Shown here: piece after piece, positions 61,729-64,000 of the stretch | Numbering within the stretch: position 1 is the first letter of the stretch | Layout of the letters: every line of letters begins with the position of its first letter | Source of the DNA: Streptosporangium sp. NBC_01756 | Lineage (GTDB): Bacteria > Actinomycetota > Actinomycetes > Streptosporangiales > Streptosporangiaceae | Direction of reading: 5' to 3' | Assembly (NCBI RefSeq): GCF_035917975.1 | Contig: NZ_CP109130.1 | Location: 3,782,001 to 3,846,000 of the forward strand | DNA: 64,000 nt | Translations under genes and position numbers: made by a program | The notes under the pieces: generated by a model | The model's input: the letters and a program-made list of their open reading frames with translations, nothing else | The model's database searches: none | Told to the model about the DNA's origin: nothing

Positions 61729-62031
61729 GGCGCTCCGTCCGGCGTGATCCTTATCGGTCACTTACAAACTGGCCGATTCACCTCGGACGACTCTCCATGG
61801 AACGTGAAACCAGCGGAAAAATGACGCCGCCCTGGCTGACATATAGACAAGAAATACGAAAGACGCCAGGTACGTCCTTATATAGATCCATCTAATGGCT
61901 TTTTGTTATTTTGCTCCTCATGATGCCTCTCCATGGCGCCCCTCACCGTCGACGCCACGATCACCGTCCTGTCGCTCACCGCCATCCTCCGGAGCCGGGC
62001 CGCCCGCACACGGCACACCCACCGGTGACGC
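61729..62031. other. AT-rich intergenic region
   Basis: About 300 bp; the stretch 61800-61920 is AT-rich (TTATATAGATCC, TTTTTGTTATTTTG). It should hold the promoter of the leftward lipoprotein gene. A rightward frame of 31 codons near 61933 has no ribosome site. Confidence 0.5.
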
Positions 62032-62065
62032 GTGAGGCCGGCCTGGGATGGCAGGCCGGCCTCAC
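62032..62065 (-). terminator. Terminator of the aldo/keto reductase gene
   Basis: GTGAGGCCGGCCT (62032-62044) pairs perfectly with AGGCCGGCCTCAC (62053-62065). It lies about 40 bp past the stop of the leftward reductase gene. Confidence 0.8.
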
Positions 62066-62106
62066 GGCGATCGTTCCGGACGCGACGCGCTCGGTCAGGC
62101 GGGGGC

Positions 62107-62967
62107 TCAGGCCGCGTCGAGACGGGCCAGTTCCTCAGCGGAGAGCTTCAGATCGACCGCGGCTGCCGAGTCGCGGATGGTCTCGGGGCGTGAGGAGCCG
62201 GGAATCGGGATCACCACCGGCGATTTGGCGAGCATCCACGCCAGGCACACCTGCTGCGGGCTCACCCCGTGCTCCCGCGCCACGTCCGCGAACACGGCGA
62301 AGCGCGAGCCCAGCTCACCGGCGCGCAAGATCCCGCCCAGCGGGCTCCACGGCAGGAACGTGATGCCCAGTTCCGCGCAGAGCTCCAGCTCCGGCTCGCT
62401 GGAGCGGAACGACGGCGAGAACTGGTTCTGCACGCTCACCAGCCGCCCGTCGAGGATCTCGCGGGCCAGCCGGATCTGCTCCGGGTCGGCGTTCGAGATG
62501 CCCGCGAAACGGATCTTTCCCGCGTCCAGCAGGTCACGGATCGCCCCGACCGACTCCGCATAAGGGACCTTCGGGTCTGGCCGGTGAAACTGGTAGAGCC
62601 CGATGGCCTCGACGCCGAGTCGCTTGAGCGACGCGTCACAGGCCTGCTTCAAGTAGTCCGGCGAGCCGTTCAGGGTCCACGACCCGTCTCCGGGGCGCAG
62701 ATGACCGCCCTTCGTGGCGATCAGCACGTCGGACGTGTCGCCGCCGTAGCCGGCCACCGCGCGGGCGATCAGCGACTCGTTGTGACCTACCTCGGCCGCG
62801 TCCCTGTGGTAGGCGTCCGCGGTGTCGATCAGTGTCACGCCCTCCTCCAGAGCGGCGTGGACGGTGGCGATCGAACGCTGCTCGTCGGGGCGCCCCTCGA
62901 TCGACATCGGCATCCCGCCGAGACCGATCGCGCCGACCTGGACATCGCCGATACGGCGAGTTTGCAT
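62107..62967 (-). CDS. Aldo/keto reductase
   Basis: NADPH-dependent oxidoreductase with a TIM barrel, 286 residues. Start ATG 62967 has GAGGAGGA upstream; the longer frame to 63075 lacks support. The tetrad is visible: Asp in LIDTADAY with its Tyr, Lys in LIATKGG and His in LYQFHRPD. The C-terminal SSRPETIRDSA segment binds NADPH. Substrate unknown. A second reductase gene lies upstream on the same strand. Confidence 0.92.
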   Translation of the reverse strand: MQTRRIGDVQVGAIGLGGMPMSIEGRPDEQRSIATVHAALEEGVTLIDTADAYHRDAAEVGHNESLIARAVAGYGGDTSDVLIATKGGHLRPGDGSWTLNGSPDYLKQACDASLKRLGVEAIGLYQFHRPDPKVPYAESVGAIRDLLDAGKIRFAGISNADPEQIRLAREILDGRLVSVQNQFSPSFRSSEPELELCAELGITFLPWSPLGGILRAGELGSRFAVFADVAREHGVSPQQVCLAWMLAKSPVVIPIPGSSRPETIRDSAAAVDLKLSAEELARLDAA

Positions 62968-63132
62968 GGGAGTTCCTCCTCGGAGATCGGTTGGTACGTC
63001 CCCAGTCTCCCTTCCCACGATCAGGACATCCTCTCCAGGATGGGAGATCCGGGAAGCGTTCGACGACGTGCTCACCGCCGCGGTCGTCGAACGCCGCGGT
63101 CAGGAGGCGAGCGGCCACGGGCGGCACAGCGC

Positions 63133-64000
63133 TCAGTTCGGCCGTGGCGCGATCCGGTCGAGCTCGGCGAGCGCCTCCTCGTCAGGGTGCCAGGCGCCCG
63201 CGGCGGCGTTGGCCCTGACCTGCTCCGGTCTTGTCGCACCGGCGATCACCGAGGTCACCTCGGGCTGCGCGAGCAGACCGCCGATCGCGACATCGAGCAG
63301 ACCGACGCCCTGCCGCTCGGCGAACTCCGCGAGCCTCTCCACGACCTCGAAACGGGCATCGGTGAGATATTCGGGGCGGGCGGCCAGACGGCTGCCCTCC
63401 GGCGCCGCGGCGCCCCGCCGGTACTTACCCGTGAGCAGCCCGTTGGCCAGCGGGAAGTACGGCAGCAGCCCGATACCGTAGTGCCGCAGAGCGGGTGTCA
63501 GCTCCACCTCCACCCGCCGCTGCAGCAGGCTGTACTCGTTCTGCGCACTGACGAAGCGCTCATGGCCCTCGACGCGGGCGATCCAGTCCGCGTCGGCCAC
63601 CTGCCAGGCGGCGAAGTTGGACGACCCGATGTAGCGGACCTTGCCCTCGCGCACCAGATCGGACAGGGTCGCCAACGTCTCCTCGACCGGAGTCCCCGGA
63701 TCGGGGAAGTGCACCTGGTAAAGGTCGATCCAGTCCGTACGCAGGCGGCGCAGCGACCGTTCGACCGCCTTGCGGATGTATCTACGAGAGGTGCGGGCGC
63801 CCCAGTCGGGGCCGTTCGCCCCTCCGGTGTCCCCGCCGAACTTCGTGGCCAGGACCACGTCGTCACGCCGTCCCCGCAGCACGTCCCCCAGAAGCACCTC
63901 GGACTCGCCGTAGATGTCGGCCGTGTCGATCAGGGTGATCCCGGCGTCGAAGGCGGCGTCGACCACCGCCCGTGTCGCGTCGAGGTCGATCCGGCGGCCG
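63133..64000 (-). CDS. Aldo/keto reductase, 5' end beyond the window
   Basis: About 289 residues are present and the frame stays open to 64000; the N-terminal strand and first glycine-rich loop lie outside. Visible are Asp/Tyr (TLIDTADIYGES), Lys (VLATKFGG), His (LYQVHFPDPG) and the cofactor segment VIAGATRPEQVRANAAA. The group is that of YajO/YhdN-like reductases. It is about 165 bp from the other reductase gene; the two are only moderately alike. Confidence 0.9.
   Translation of the reverse strand, partial: GRRIDLDATRAVVDAAFDAGITLIDTADIYGESEVLLGDVLRGRRDDVVLATKFGGDTGGANGPDWGARTSRRYIRKAVERSLRRLRTDWIDLYQVHFPDPGTPVEETLATLSDLVREGKVRYIGSSNFAAWQVADADWIARVEGHERFVSAQNEYSLLQRRVEVELTPALRHYGIGLLPYFPLANGLLTGKYRRGAAAPEGSRLAARPEYLTDARFEVVERLAEFAERQGVGLLDVAIGGLLAQPEVTSVIAGATRPEQVRANAAAGAWHPDEEALAELDRIAPRPN

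Overview
The window is high-GC DNA with GTG and ATG starts, strong GGAGG-type ribosome sites and dense gene packing. A BldC homologue, split PurS/PurQ/PurL, DUF3073 and DUF6458 proteins, an F420-type oxidoreductase and a GAF-ANTAR regulator all point to an actinomycete. The order purF-purM-DUF3073-valine dehydrogenase-conserved gene-bldC is what I recall from Streptomyces and relatives. Streptosporangiaceae is my best guess at family level, but that is inference. I see no rRNA, tRNA, CRISPR array, prophage or intact insertion sequence.

Left part (1-11.2 kb): a cut-off membrane protein, a secreted M28 aminopeptidase, a molybdopterin oxidoreductase, a hydrolase lipoprotein, small enzymes, and a SugE-type guanidinium exporter preceded by a recognisable guanidine-III riboswitch. 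A large FadE-type acyl-CoA dehydrogenase follows, with two tandem palindromic operator candidates. Next (11.3-17.2 kb) is an unusual set: a NrtR-like NUDIX/winged-helix regulator, a J-domain/pseudokinase fusion, a vWA protein and a divergent adenylosuccinate-synthetase homologue. The regulator gene and the vWA/PurA-like pair carry nearly the same 27-bp element over their -10 regions, so they look like one regulon split by an F420 oxidoreductase/TetR pair.

Middle (17.2-21.1 kb): an AT-rich island with two small Cys/Trp-rich peptides. One is an 88-residue secreted protein. The other is a 32-residue peptide with a perfect ribosome site, followed by a terminator hairpin and an ABC exporter. This is the best candidate for an undescribed export or peptide system. 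From 21 to 29 kb lie a 2-oxoacid dehydrogenase operon (E1alpha, E1beta, E2) and the divergent purine genes purS, an HATPase regulator, purQ and purL.

The 29-38 kb part holds a collagen-like secreted protein, a membrane nucleotidyl cyclase with a Crp-family regulator behind it, an LPXTG wall protein, two MFS exporters and a TetR with a 17-bp inverted-repeat operator. At 38-46.4 kb come an SCP2-like protein, a Pro-rich DUF4190 protein, purF, purM, DUF3073, vdh and bldC. The right end (46.5-64 kb) has TetR and LacI regulators, a cell-wall amidase lipoprotein, GH20, pyrD, GAF-ANTAR beside a decayed GAF fragment, two PAP2 phosphatases, signal peptidase I, a tandem universal stress protein, GH15 and two aldo/keto reductases.

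A recurring oddity is short tandem or near-tandem repeats starting at the 3' ends of genes (6.6, 14.7, 18.6, 32.4, 38.0, 38.6 and 55.8 kb). In two cases the repeat unit includes the upstream gene's own stop codon.
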